Assembly (NCBI GenBank): GCA_963660615.1
Contig: CAVKYE010000006.1
Coordinates: 11,443-75,442, forward strand
Direction of reading: 5' to 3'
Origin: Coprosoma sp963660615
Lineage (GTDB): Bacteria > Bacillota_I > Bacilli_A > RF39 > UBA660
DNA length: 64,000 bases
Shown in pieces: positions 1-8,569 of this stretch. Each line of letters opens with the position of its first letter. Position 1 is the first letter of the stretch. A model generated the notes under the pieces. It made no database searches and was not told the DNA's origin. It worked only from the letters and a program-made list of their open reading frames with translations. Made by a program: the position numbers and the translations under genes.

Positions 1-378
1 ATTAAAAGCACCCTTTGAAACATAAGGATTCCACAAATGAGAAAAAATAAAATTCAAAGTCTTTTCATGCATCCCCTTTTCCGTATACTTCTCATTAGCA
101 TAACTACTTTCTAAGAAAATAACACTTTCCATTCCACTACTACGCGTTCCAATACTAATACTAGGATCATATAACTCCATAGAAGCCCTACAAAGTTCAT
201 CAAGCCCATGATAATCATTCGTTGCATACTGCAAAACTCTCCTTAAAATAGACCTATAAACCTCATCTTCCCTATTATTTTCCCTTTTTAAATTAATAGA
301 AACACTAACCGTCTTAAACTTAGTTGTCTTAACAAAATATAAATTATAATTACCCATCTCATACTTCTTATAATTCAT
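1..378 (-). CDS. M16 family peptidase-like protein (YfmF-like), N-terminal part
   Basis: An open frame of 126 codons runs off the left edge, so only the N-terminus is present. It starts at ATG 378 behind an AGGTGA ribosome site. The translation (MNYKKYEMGNYNLYFVKTTK then FKTVSVSINLKREN) has the usual opening of an M16 metallopeptidase half, followed by the segment ending in RSSGMESVILFLES that is typical of the YfmF/YmfF group. Those proteins lack the zinc-binding HxxEH motif and pair with an active YmfH-type partner. The partner and the rest of this gene would lie to the left. The family call is from recognition of a fragment and is moderate. Confidence 0.6.
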   Translation of the reverse strand, partial: MNYKKYEMGNYNLYFVKTTKFKTVSVSINLKRENNREDEVYRSILRRVLQYATNDYHGLDELCRASMELYDPSISIGTRSSGMESVIFLESSYANEKYTEKGMHEKTLNFIFSHLWNPYVSKGAFN

Positions 379-410
379 CAAATCACCTCACCTTTATTAT
401 GGATTAAAAT

Positions 411-992
411 CTATTTATAATAATCATATCTTTTAAATTTTTCTCTTTTAGAAAGCCTTTTCATCATAACATTTTGTAAAACCCTACTAGTTCCCGTTTT
501 AATATCATACTTATCACTAACAGGCTCCACCAAAATACTATAAAGACCAATTTCATTCGCTCCCTTAATATCCGTAAGCATTTGATCCCCTATCATCACC
601 GTATTTTCCAAAGAAGAATCAAGAGCCACCATCGCCCTTTCATAAGCACTTTTCAAAGGTTTACACGCCTTAAAAATATAACCGCACTTTAAAGCATAAG
701 CCACTGGGATTACTCTATCCTTACCATTATTAGAAACAACACATATATTAAAACCTTTTTTCTCTAATTTTTCAAAAAAAGAAACCAACTTAGCAGGAAC
801 ATTTATATCATTAACCACCAAAATCGTATTATCAATATCAAAAATCAAATTAGTAAGACGCCTTTTTTTTAAAAAATCATAATCAATACTATATACATCC
901 TTCGCATACATATTAGGAACAACCAAAGAAGTTTCATCCTCATAGCCCCTCATAACCTTAAGAAAACTTTTAAACATAATCATATTCTTCAC
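411..992 (-). CDS. yqeG: YqeG family HAD-IIIA phosphatase
   Basis: A cytosolic HAD-superfamily protein of 193 residues. Motif I is FDIDNTIL with the nucleophile/acid pair D52 and D54. Motif II is the VVSNN segment, and the C-terminal GDQMLTDIKGAN supplies the metal-binding acidic motif. The arrangement and length match the YqeG family (YqeG/GEP4 type), whose yeast relative dephosphorylates phosphatidylglycerophosphate. Whether this bacterial copy does the same is inferred. The start is GTG at 992, behind an AGGAGG site 8 bases upstream. It follows the D,D-carboxypeptidase gene on the same strand with a 41-base gap. Confidence 0.88.
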   Translation of the reverse strand: MKNMIMFKSFLKVMRGYEDETSLVVPNMYAKDVYSIDYDFLKKRRLTNLIFDIDNTILVVNDINVPAKLVSFFEKLEKKGFNICVVSNNGKDRVIPVAYALKCGYIFKACKPLKSAYERAMVALDSSLENTVMIGDQMLTDIKGANEIGLYSILVEPVSDKYDIKTGTSRVLQNVMMKRLSKREKFKRYDYYK

Positions 993-1033
993 AAAAAGCG
1001 CCTCCTATCATCATAATAAGTATAACATATTTT

Positions 1034-2221
1034 CTAAATTTTAAGAACCCTTCTTCTAATCACAAAAATAACAAAAATAAATAAAACAAAAAATCCCCCT
1101 AAAACATAACTAAAATTATATTTTAAAAAACTCATAAGAGAAAATGAAACCTTCTTTTTTAAAACAATATCTTGATTATAAATCTTTGTTTTATCATAAT
1201 AAAGTTTCAAGTGACCAAGATTAGTTCCCACACTCATATTAGGAGTAACCACCTTAACACCATCATACTGACTATTAAGCTTACTCTTATCTACATTATT
1301 AGGTAAATAATAAGCAATATCCTTATCAGGATAAAACGAAACCGAAGATTCATTAGAATACTTAGTTTTCAAACTCAAAATCGTATCCTTTTTCGAAAAA
1401 AGAACCTGCCTAGAATAATTATTTATAAAATACTCATAAATCGTCTTCGCATCCTCAATATTATGCCTACCCTTCTTATCATAAGGTGCTCCTAAAGTAA
1501 CAAGCAATAAATTACTGTCACCATCCTTCGCAATAGAAGCCAAACAAAGCCCAGCACCCGAAGTCGTTCCCGTCTTACCACCAAGCAAATAATCACCAAG
1601 GGCCGCATTATGACGAACACTACTTTTAAAAGTTAAACCACCATTAGAAGTCCTATAAGAGCTTGTCGTAATAATCTTCTTAAAAACATCATTTTTTAAA
1701 GCATACATAAAAATAAGAGACATATCATAAGCCGTCGAATAATTCGAGTCAGAATCAAGACCAATTGGATTAGAAAAATGCGTATTTTTAAGTTTTAGTT
1801 CCGCAACCTTTTCATTCATAAGCGAAATAAACTTATCATAACCAAAAACATTATGCGAAAGTGCCAAAGCCGCATCTGCCCCAGAAGGAAGCAAAAGACC
1901 ATATAACAAATCCAAATAAGTAACCTTATCTCCCACTTTAAAACCCGCAGCCACCAAATTATTAGAAGAAATATCCTTCAAATCATCACTAGTAATAAAA
2001 ACACTACTATTTAAATCCTTCACATTTTCTAAAGTAATAATCGCCGTCATAATCTTCGTCAAAGAAGCCACCGAAGCTTTCGAATAAGCATCTTTTTCAT
2101 ACAAAATATTATTATCATCAGTATTAACAAGTATCGCATTTTTAGACTGAATATCAAGTTCAAGTCCATGTACCGAAATAAAAGAAAATAATAAAACAAT
2201 AATCAAAAATACCTTTTTCAT
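1034..2221 (-). CDS. D-alanyl-D-alanine carboxypeptidase, S11 family (DacF-like)
   Basis: A secreted, membrane-anchored peptidoglycan carboxypeptidase of 395 residues that would trim terminal D-Ala from stem peptides. It has an N-terminal signal segment (about residues 2-18), the S11 catalytic tetrad SLTK (S53, K56), a KTG box (216-218) and a C-terminal hydrophobic helix near residues 372-390 followed by RRR. The second active-site motif, normally SxN, reads S113-G-A, so the usual Asn is Ala. The start is ATG 2221 with GGTGAGG just upstream; an ATG 27 bases earlier lacks such a site. In Bacillus a dacF gene precedes spoIIA-sigF; here they are separated by several kilobases. Confidence 0.88.
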   Translation of the reverse strand: MKKVFLIIVLLFSFISVHGLELDIQSKNAILVNTDDNNILYEKDAYSKASVASLTKIMTAIITLENVKDLNSSVFITSDDLKDISSNNLVAAGFKVGDKVTYLDLLYGLLLPSGADAALALSHNVFGYDKFISLMNEKVAELKLKNTHFSNPIGLDSDSNYSTAYDMSLIFMYALKNDVFKKIITTSSYRTSNGGLTFKSSVRHNAALGDYLLGGKTGTTSGAGLCLASIAKDGDSNLLLVTLGAPYDKKGRHNIEDAKTIYEYFINNYSRQVLFSKKDTILSLKTKYSNESSVSFYPDKDIAYYLPNNVDKSKLNSQYDGVKVVTPNMSVGTNLGHLKLYYDKTKIYNQDIVLKKKVSFSLMSFLKYNFSYVLGGFFVLFIFVIFVIRRRVLKI

Positions 2222-2308
2222 ATCCTCACCTATCTTTAAGTATAACATGAATAAACAAAATAAAAGAAAAAAATAAAAAAAGAGTGTAAAGAAAAAGCAA
2301 GAATAATC

Positions 2309-5122
2309 TCACTTTAAATAAGGTTTTAAAAACTTACCCGTATAACTATTTTCTTCTAAAACAACATCCTCAGGTGTTCCAGCACAAACAACGCATCCCC
2401 CACCGTCACCACCTTCAGGTCCCAAATCAATAATATGATCCGCTACTTTAATAACATCGAGATTATGTTCAATAACAATAACCGTATCACCATTATCAAC
2501 AATCCTATTTAAAATAGTTAAAAGTTTTTTAATATCATCACTATGAAGACCAGTAGTCGGTTCATCCAAAATAAACAAACTTCTGCCCGTAGGTTTCTTC
2601 TGAAGTTCCTTCGCAAGCTTAACTCTAGCCGCCTCACCACCAGAAAGCGTTGGCGCGCTTTGCCCAAGTTTAATATAAGATAAACCAACATCCATCAAAA
2701 CCTGAAGCTTGTTTTTAACCTTAGGAACATTCTCAAAAAACTTTAAAGCCTCATAAACCGTCATATTAAGAACATCATAAATATTCTTACCCTTATACTT
2801 TATTTGCAAAGTCTCCGTATTATAACGCGTTCCATGACAAACCTCACAAGGCACATAAACATCAGGAAGAAAATGCATCTCAATCTTCTTAACACCATCA
2901 CCCTGACAAGCCTCACATCTGCCCCCCTTAACATTAAAAGAAAACCTTCCCTTATCATATCCACGCATCTTCGCCTCACGTGTCTGCGTAAACACATCAC
3001 GAATATCATCAAAAACCGAAGTATAAGTAGCCGGATTACTACGAGGCGTCCTACCAATAGGAGACTGCGAAATATCGATAACCTTATCAATATTCTCAAG
3101 ACCCTTAATACTCTTAAAACGTCCAGGTTTCATCTTACTATGATATAAATTATTAGAAACCGTCTTATATAAAATCTCATTAACAAGCGTACTCTTACCA
3201 CTACCAGAAACGCCCGTCACACAAATAAACTTACCAAGAGGAAACTTAACATTAATATTTTTTAAATTATTCTCGCAAGCCCCCTTAATTTCCAAATACT
3301 TTTTATTACCTTTTCTTCTTTTCAAGGGAACCAAAATCTTCTCCTTACCACTTAAATACTTGCCAGTCAAACTATTAGGATTAGCCATAACCTCCAAAGG
3401 AGTACCAAAAGCCACGACCTCTCCTCCATTAACACCAGCCCTAGGACCAATATCAACCAAATAATCCGCCGAAAGCATTGTATCAGTATCATGTTCAACC
3501 ACAATAAGTGTATTACCTAAATCACGCATTTCTTTAAGTGAATCAATAAGCCTTTGATTATCCCTTTGATGAAGACCAATAGATGGCTCATCCAAAACAT
3601 ACAAAACACCCGTAAGCCTAGAACCAATCTGCGTAGCTAGTCTAATCCTCTGTGCCTCACCGCCAGACAAAGTTCCAGCCTCCCTCGAAAGCGTCAAATA
3701 CTCAAGCCCAACATTAATCAAAAACAAAAGTCTAGACTTAATCTCCTTAATAATAAGCTCCGCAATCTTAGCCTCCTCATTATTCAAAGACAAATTATTA
3801 AAAAACTCATTAATATCTTTAATACTCTTCTTCGTAAGTTCATAAATATTAATACCACCAACTAAAACCGATAAAACCGAAGAATTTAACCTAGCCCCCT
3901 TACAACTAGGACACTCAAGCTCCGTCATATAATTTTCAATCCACTCACGAATCCAAGTACTCTTAGTTTCCATATATCTGCGTTCTAAATTATTAATAAT
4001 ACCTTCATAAAAACCCTTACTAGTTCTTTTATTTCCACTTTTAGAAACATAATTAAAAGTAAGAACTTCAGAAGAACCATACAAAACAATATCAAGTTCT
4101 TTCTTAGATAAATCCTTAATAGGCAAGGACATATCAATACCAAAATGATTACAAGCCGTAGCTAAATTAGTAAACATAATATTACTATCATCACTACTAT
4201 TAATAACCACAATTGCCCCTTCATTAATACTCAAATCCTTATTTGGAATAACCAAATCAACATCAATCTTATATTTAATTCCAAGACCTTTACAACTAGG
4301 GCAAGCACCATAAGGTGCATTAAACGAAAACATCCTAGGCTCCAAATCAGGAAGCGAAAAATCACACTTAGGACAAGCATAAGTCTCACTAAGAAGTAAC
4401 TTCTCACCACCAATAACATCAATTAAAACCTTACCACCACCAAGCTGGCAAGCAAGTTCCACCCCCTCATAAAGTCTGCTTCTAATAGAAGATTTTATAA
4501 TTAACCTATCAATAACAACCTCAATCGTATGCTTCTTATTTTTTTCCAAATTAATATCACTAGATAAATCATAATCCTCACCATCAATACAAACCCTAGC
4601 ATAACCATCCTTGCGCAAATTATCCAAAGTATCCTTGTGAGTTCCCTTAGCCAAACTAACAACCGGACTTAAAATTCTTATCTTAGTTCCCAAATCAAGT
4701 GCCATAACATCATTAACCATCTCTTCAATACTTTGAGAAGAAATAGGAATATGATGACAAGGACAATAAGGAACACCAATACGTGCATACAAAAGCCTCA
4801 AATAATCATAAATTTCCGTAACCGTACCAACCGTACTCCTTGGATTTTTATGAGTCGTCTTCTGATCAATACTAATAGCCGGGCTAAGTCCCTCAATACT
4901 ATCAACCATGGGCTTCTCAGAACCACCCAAAAACTGTCTCGCATAAGCACTTAAACTCTCAACATATCTTCTTTGACCTTCCGCATAAATAGTATCAAAA
5001 GCCAAACTACTCTTACCACTACCAGAAACCCCAGTCATCACAATAAGCTTATTTTTGGGTAACGTTATATCTACATTTTTTAAGTTGTTTTCCCTCGCAC
5101 CCTTCACAATAATCTCGTCCAT
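2309..5122 (-). CDS. uvrA: Excinuclease ABC subunit A
   Basis: The damage-recognition ATPase of nucleotide excision repair, which loads UvrB at lesions; 937 residues, a normal full length. There are two ABC ATPase halves. The first has Walker A GVSGSGKSS at residues 31-39 and signature LSGGEAQRIRLA. The second has GVSGSGKST and LSGGEAARVKLA. Zinc modules are visible as CPKC/CPSC in the first half and CEAC/CEVC in the second. I chose ATG 5122 (MDEIIVKGAREN), the normal UvrA N-terminus; AAGGA lies 11 bases upstream. The start lies inside the 3' end of the upstream gene. No uvrB or uvrC is present in the window. Confidence 0.97.
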   Translation of the reverse strand: MDEIIVKGARENNLKNVDITLPKNKLIVMTGVSGSGKSSLAFDTIYAEGQRRYVESLSAYARQFLGGSEKPMVDSIEGLSPAISIDQKTTHKNPRSTVGTVTEIYDYLRLLYARIGVPYCPCHHIPISSQSIEEMVNDVMALDLGTKIRILSPVVSLAKGTHKDTLDNLRKDGYARVCIDGEDYDLSSDINLEKNKKHTIEVVIDRLIIKSSIRSRLYEGVELACQLGGGKVLIDVIGGEKLLLSETYACPKCDFSLPDLEPRMFSFNAPYGACPSCKGLGIKYKIDVDLVIPNKDLSINEGAIVVINSSDDSNIMFTNLATACNHFGIDMSLPIKDLSKKELDIVLYGSSEVLTFNYVSKSGNKRTSKGFYEGIINNLERRYMETKSTWIREWIENYMTELECPSCKGARLNSSVLSVLVGGINIYELTKKSIKDINEFFNNLSLNNEEAKIAELIIKEIKSRLLFLINVGLEYLTLSREAGTLSGGEAQRIRLATQIGSRLTGVLYVLDEPSIGLHQRDNQRLIDSLKEMRDLGNTLIVVEHDTDTMLSADYLVDIGPRAGVNGGEVVAFGTPLEVMANPNSLTGKYLSGKEKILVPLKRRKGNKKYLEIKGACENNLKNINVKFPLGKFICVTGVSGSGKSTLVNEILYKTVSNNLYHSKMKPGRFKSIKGLENIDKVIDISQSPIGRTPRSNPATYTSVFDDIRDVFTQTREAKMRGYDKGRFSFNVKGGRCEACQGDGVKKIEMHFLPDVYVPCEVCHGTRYNTETLQIKYKGKNIYDVLNMTVYEALKFFENVPKVKNKLQVLMDVGLSYIKLGQSAPTLSGGEAARVKLAKELQKKPTGRSLFILDEPTTGLHSDDIKKLLTILNRIVDNGDTVIVIEHNLDVIKVADHIIDLGPEGGDGGGCVVCAGTPEDVVLEENSYTGKFLKPYLK

Positions 5123-5531
5123 AAATATCACAATCCTTCACACTAAATAATTTTCTTTCATCTAAAGTCAAATTAAAATCTCTAACAAACCTTCTTTGAC
5201 GAAACTCATCCGCCAAAAGCATAAGTCCAATAACCTCTTCTCTAGGAACAACCCTAATAATCTCCATACATTCACAAGCATACATATCATAATAACCATA
5301 ATAATCATCTTCGTGTAAAACCAAATTACCAAAGCCTCTAACAAAAGTAACCAAAGACGTATCAGAATTAAAATATCTAAAACAATCTTCTAACCTCATA
5401 CACATATGAAAACCATTACCACAGTTTCCCCAAGAAATATCACCATCAACCTTATAAATCTTTCCAACCTCAAACTTATTGCCATAACGATTAGTCATAT
5501 CTAAATTAAAGCATTTATACCCAAAAATCAA
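5049..5531 (-). CDS. Conserved hypothetical protein, DUF7666-like
   Basis: A cytosolic protein of 160 residues. The pattern GYKCFN near the start, a central GNGFHMC...LEDCFRYF and a later IIRVV segment resemble a domain of unknown function (DUF7666-like) found in phage and Firmicute proteins; I recognise the pattern, not a function. The C-terminus has a Cys-rich tail (CEGCEGKQLKKC). It starts at TTG 5531, placed 8 bases after GAGGTG. A perfect consensus promoter lies just upstream. Its 3' end overlaps the uvrA start by 74 bases in another frame, so it is probably cotranscribed and translationally coupled with uvrA. Confidence 0.6.
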   Translation of the reverse strand: MIFGYKCFNLDMTNRYGNKFEVGKIYKVDGDISWGNCGNGFHMCMRLEDCFRYFNSDTSLVTFVRGFGNLVLHEDDYYGYYDMYACECMEIIRVVPREEVIGLMLLADEFRQRRFVRDFNLTLDERKLFSVKDCDIYGRDYCEGCEGKQLKKCRYNVTQK

Positions 5532-5588
5532 ATATAAATCACCTCATCTCTTTTAAATATTATATCATTAATGTCAAATATATAAAAT

Positions 5589-5617
5589 ATTATATCAAAC
5601 GAACAAAAGTTTGTCAA
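5589..5617 (-). promoter_or_regulatory. Consensus vegetative promoter for the 5531 gene and uvrA
   Basis: On the minus strand TTGACA (5617-5612), a 17-base spacer and TATAAT (5594-5589) match the sigma-A consensus exactly. It sits about 60 bases upstream of the TTG start at 5531. Confidence 0.85.
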
Positions 5618-5618
5618 A

Positions 5619-5641
5619 GAAAAAATAGCCCAAAAGCTATT
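5619..5641 (-). terminator. Terminator after spoVAE
   Basis: On the minus strand AATAGC, a 6-base loop and GCTATT are followed by a T run. It lies directly after the spoVAE stop and separates the spoVA operon from the next promoter. Confidence 0.8.
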
Positions 5642-5647
5642 CATAAA

Positions 5648-5998
5648 CTAATCTTTCGGTTTAAAAATAAGCGACATAAAGAAAGAAAATATAATAGTCG
5701 CACAAATACCAGCCGAAGTTAAATCAAACGCCCCAACAAAAAGTCCCATAAATCCCATATCATTAAGTCCCTGTATAGAACCATGAGTAAGCATATGCCC
5801 AAAACTAGTAATAGGCACCAAAGCCCCACCACCAGCCCATAAAACAAACCTATCATAAATATCAAAAATATCCAAAAAAGCCCCAAAGACGACAAATATA
5901 CAAGTAACATGACCAGGCGTTAGCTTAGTATTATCCAAAATAAGCTGCGCTAACAAGCAAATTATACCAGCCGTTATAAAAGCATGAAAATAAATCAT
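5648..5998 (-). CDS. spoVAE: Stage V sporulation protein AE
   Basis: An integral membrane protein of 116 residues belonging to the SpoVA channel, which moves dipicolinic acid across the inner spore membrane. It contains several hydrophobic stretches and the family-typical segments LTPGHVTCIFVVFGA and GGGALVPITSFGHML. The start overlaps the spoVAD stop (ATGA-type overlap), which implies translational coupling. It is the last gene of the spoVAC-AD-AE set and is followed by a terminator. The length fits the short SpoVAE form (SpoVAEb). Confidence 0.93.
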   Translation of the reverse strand: MIYFHAFITAGIICLLAQLILDNTKLTPGHVTCIFVVFGAFLDIFDIYDRFVLWAGGGALVPITSFGHMLTHGSIQGLNDMGFMGLFVGAFDLTSAGICATIIFSFFMSLIFKPKD

Positions 5999-6984
5999 TT
6001 AACCGCCTCCAAACTAATCGCATGCGCTATAGAAGGAATTGTAAGCTTTTGATTCGCAAGCGTCTGACTCATAAGCGCCCCAGTAGCCACTACCAAAACT
6101 TTTTTAAGCCTTCCCTTACGCATTTCATCAAAAATATATCCATAAGTAACCAAAGGCGCACAAGCAGGACCACTAGCCCCCGCATAAACAGGCTGACTAT
6201 TCAAATTATAAAGCATACATCCCGTATCATCATAATTATTTAAAACAATACCATACTCTGCCTTCATATACTTCCTCAAAATTTCCTTACCATAAATTCC
6301 TAAATCACCAGTCAAAATCAAATCATAATAATTAACGTCCCTACCAGTATCCTTTAAATGATTATAAATCGTCATAGCCGCCGCAGGAGCCATCACTGCC
6401 CCCATATTAAACACATCATTAATAGTAGAATCAATAACCTTCCCCAAAGTCGCCGAATCAACCCTTATTAAAGAAGACTCCAAAGAAAGCAAAGCACAAG
6501 CAGCCCCCGTCGACGTAAAAGTTGTCGTCTTAGGTTTAGGACCCCCATACTCAACCGGATAACGAAACTGTTTTTCTGCTCCATTATTATGAGAAGAAAC
6601 CCCACAAAGCACATTTTTCAAACTACCACTAGAAACCATATTAGCCCCCAAAGCAAGTCCCAAAGTACTAGTCGCACAAGCCGCATAAACACCAGCAAAC
6701 CCACAAGGCATATCACTAGCCGCATAATTAGAAGCCGTTATTTGATTAAGTAAATCACCCGAAATAAACAAATCAATCATATTTCTAGATAAAGAAACTT
6801 TATCTAAAGCAATATTAATAGCATCCGAAATCATCTTACTTTCAGCCTGCTCCCAAGTCTTACACCCAAAATACAAATCATCATAAGACTTATCAAAATA
6901 TTTACCCAAAGGACCCTTACCTTCATAAGGACCAGTCACCGTCGATACCGCATTTATATAAACACCATCATATTTAAAAGTCAT
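5995..6984 (-). CDS. spoVAD: Stage V sporulation protein AD
   Basis: A 329-residue protein of the thiolase-like SpoVAD family, the peripheral component of the SpoVA channel that binds dipicolinic acid. The N-terminal GPYEGKGPLGKYFDKSYDDL and the mid region GFAGVYAACATSTLGLALGA are characteristic of the family, as are GDLGIYGKE and ASGPACAPLVTYGY. It overlaps spoVAC at TAATG and spoVAE at its 3' end, so the three genes form one tightly coupled operon. Confidence 0.95.
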   Translation of the reverse strand: MTFKYDGVYINAVSTVTGPYEGKGPLGKYFDKSYDDLYFGCKTWEQAESKMISDAINIALDKVSLSRNMIDLFISGDLLNQITASNYAASDMPCGFAGVYAACATSTLGLALGANMVSSGSLKNVLCGVSSHNNGAEKQFRYPVEYGGPKPKTTTFTSTGAACALLSLESSLIRVDSATLGKVIDSTINDVFNMGAVMAPAAAMTIYNHLKDTGRDVNYYDLILTGDLGIYGKEILRKYMKAEYGIVLNNYDDTGCMLYNLNSQPVYAGASGPACAPLVTYGYIFDEMRKGRLKKVLVVATGALMSQTLANQKLTIPSIAHAISLEAVK

Positions 6985-7424
6985 TATATCACCCCTAATA
7001 TCATTCTAATCAAACTAAAAGTCCAAGCACTAACAATACCAAAAATAATAACCGCCCCAGAAAGCTTAAGCATATTAGCCCCAATCCCCGTAACAAGTCC
7101 CTCTTTTCTATACTCTAAAGAAGCACTCATAGTCGCATGCGCAAAACCCGTAATTGGAATAATAAGACCACACTTCGCAAAATTAACAACCTTATCAAAA
7201 AAACCCAAGCCAGTAAACAAACAACTAAAAAATATAAGCGTAACAAGCATACATACCGTAGCCTCCTTAGTCGGAATCGTCAAATAATAAGAATAAAATT
7301 CAATCAAAAATTGACCAATTATCCCCATAAGTCCTCCAATAACAAAAGCCGTAAGTCCATTAATAAAAATATTCTCCTTAGGACTACTTTCATCCACAAT
7401 CTCCTTATATTTATTCTTTTCCAT
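6984..7424 (-). CDS. spoVAC: Stage V sporulation protein AC
   Basis: A 146-residue integral membrane protein with four or five hydrophobic segments; in Bacillus SpoVAC acts as a mechanosensitive component of the dipicolinic-acid channel. The segment PITGFAHATMSASLEYRKEG is typical of the family. I chose ATG 7424 because GGAGG lies 8 bases upstream; the ATG at 7430 is only 2 bases from that site. It is the first gene of the spoVA operon, and a sigma-G-like promoter lies directly upstream. spoVAA and spoVAB are not seen nearby. Confidence 0.94.
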   Translation of the reverse strand: MEKNKYKEIVDESSPKENIFINGLTAFVIGGLMGIIGQFLIEFYSYYLTIPTKEATVCMLVTLIFFSCLFTGLGFFDKVVNFAKCGLIIPITGFAHATMSASLEYRKEGLVTGIGANMLKLSGAVIIFGIVSAWTFSLIRMILGVI

Positions 7425-7443
7425 AAACATTTCCTCCTAAAAG

Positions 7444-7472
7444 TATTATGAAAAAAATCAAAAAAAATATAC
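7444..7472 (-). promoter_or_regulatory. Candidate sigma-G/sigma-F promoter of the spoVA operon
   Basis: On the minus strand GTATA (7472-7468), 17 bases and CATAATA (7450-7444) match the Bacillus sigma-G pattern GHATR-N17/18-CATNHTA. It lies 20 bases before the spoVAC start. In Bacillus the spoVA operon is sigma-G dependent, so position and sequence agree. Confidence 0.65.
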
Positions 7473-7496
7473 AAAAAAAAGGCAATTTTTACCTTT
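7473..7496 (-). terminator. Terminator after sodA
   Basis: On the minus strand AAAGGTAA, a 3-base loop and TTGCCTTT (one T-G pair) precede a T run. The hairpin overlaps the last codons of sodA and abuts the spoVA promoter. Confidence 0.75.
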
Positions 7497-8100
7497 TTAC
7501 AATCAAATCATAAACTGAATCAGCATAATCAAAATTAGCCTTATTCCAAAAATGATTAATATAATCATCACGATCATTTTTATATTGCAAATAATAAGCA
7601 TGTTCCCATAAATCAATACAGAAAAGCGGAATCAAATTATAAGAAAGTGGAGTCTCCTGATTAATCATATTTACAATAAGCAAATCACCTTTATCATTAC
7701 TTACCAAAAAAGTATAACCAGAACCGATAAGATTTCTAGCTCTCTCATTAAAATCACGACGGAAATTCTCAAAATTTCCATATTGTAAATTAATTCTATT
7801 AAGTAAATTACCCCTAGGTAAACTAGAATTTTTACCCATAGAAAGAAAATACAAATCATGATTTAAAACACCACCAACATTATACAAAATATCACCACGA
7901 AGCGGAAGTGAAAACTCCGAAATATGCCTAGGTATTTCCTCCAAAGAATACCTATAATCATAATTATCCTTTTTCAAAAAATCATTAAGCCTATTCAAAT
8001 AACCACTGTGATGTTTTGTATAATGAAAAGTAATAACCTCTTCATTAATATCCGGCTCAAGCCCATCATAAGAATACGGCAAAGTCATAAGTTCATACAT
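7489..8100 (-). CDS. sodA: Superoxide dismutase, Fe/Mn family
   Basis: A 203-residue Fe/Mn superoxide dismutase. All four metal ligands are visible: His26 in TFHYTKHH, His in VLNHDLYF, and Asp and His in the signature DLWEHAYYL. The fold-typical SGYTFLV segment is present. Chain length is normal. I use ATG 8100 (MYELMTLPYSYDGLEP) because GGAGGG sits 7 bases upstream. It lies between the pilin-like gene and the spoVA operon on the same strand and ends in a strong terminator. The sequence does not decide between iron and manganese. Confidence 0.92.
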   Translation of the reverse strand: MYELMTLPYSYDGLEPDINEEVITFHYTKHHSGYLNRLNDFLKKDNYDYRYSLEEIPRHISEFSLPLRGDILYNVGGVLNHDLYFLSMGKNSSLPRGNLLNRINLQYGNFENFRRDFNERARNLIGSGYTFLVSNDKGDLLIVNMINQETPLSYNLIPLFCIDLWEHAYYLQYKNDRDDYINHFWNKANFDYADSVYDLIVKR

Positions 8101-8161
8101 ATAATTTCCCTCCAATAAATACTATTAAAAAAGAAGAAAAAAATTCTTCAAGTTAAAACTA

Positions 8162-8527
8162 CTAACATCCACTTGCTCTATACTCATAAGTATATTTCTT
8201 CCCAGTATAAGTAACAAGTACACTGCCATTCATTACACTCTTATCCTTTGGGTTTATAATATCATCTTTAGATAAAAGTCCAGATTTTTTCATAGCCTCA
8301 ACCGAAACACAATAAGAATCATTTTTAATTTTGGGCAAATAAGTTGAATTATCCAAAGAAGTCATATAATTCTTCGCCGATTTAACAATCAAAGAAACTT
8401 GCTCATCATAAGCCTTATCTTTAGAATCAGAAACAATTGAATTAATCGTTGGAACAACAATCAAAGCAATAAGTCCCAAAATAGCAATAACCATAATAAG
8501 TTCAACAAGCGTAAATGCGTTTTTCAT
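8162..8527 (-). CDS. Type IV pilin-like / type II pseudopilin protein
   Basis: A 121-residue protein that opens with a class III signal, MKNA/FTLVELIMV, followed by one long hydrophobic helix (IAILGLIALIVVPTI). The Glu at position +5 of the mature protein is the conserved residue used in pilus assembly. The prepilin peptidase cut would fall after Ala rather than the usual Gly. Two cysteines (near residue 91 and the last residue) could form a disulfide, as in major pilins. I use ATG 8527 because AGGTG lies 6 bases before it. No other pilus genes are nearby, so it is an orphan here. It lies directly downstream of sigF. Confidence 0.78.
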   Translation of the reverse strand: MKNAFTLVELIMVIAILGLIALIVVPTINSIVSDSKDKAYDEQVSLIVKSAKNYMTSLDNSTYLPKIKNDSYCVSVEAMKKSGLLSKDDIINPKDKSVMNGSVLVTYTGKKYTYEYRASGC

Positions 8528-8569
8528 AACCTTCACCTACTATAATTATAAATAATATTCTAGCATATG

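Noticed and set aside
2804..3148. Plus-strand ORF opposite uvrA
   Set aside because: It is a mirror frame of the conserved uvrA coding sequence, Arg/Thr/Ile-rich and without a ribosome site.
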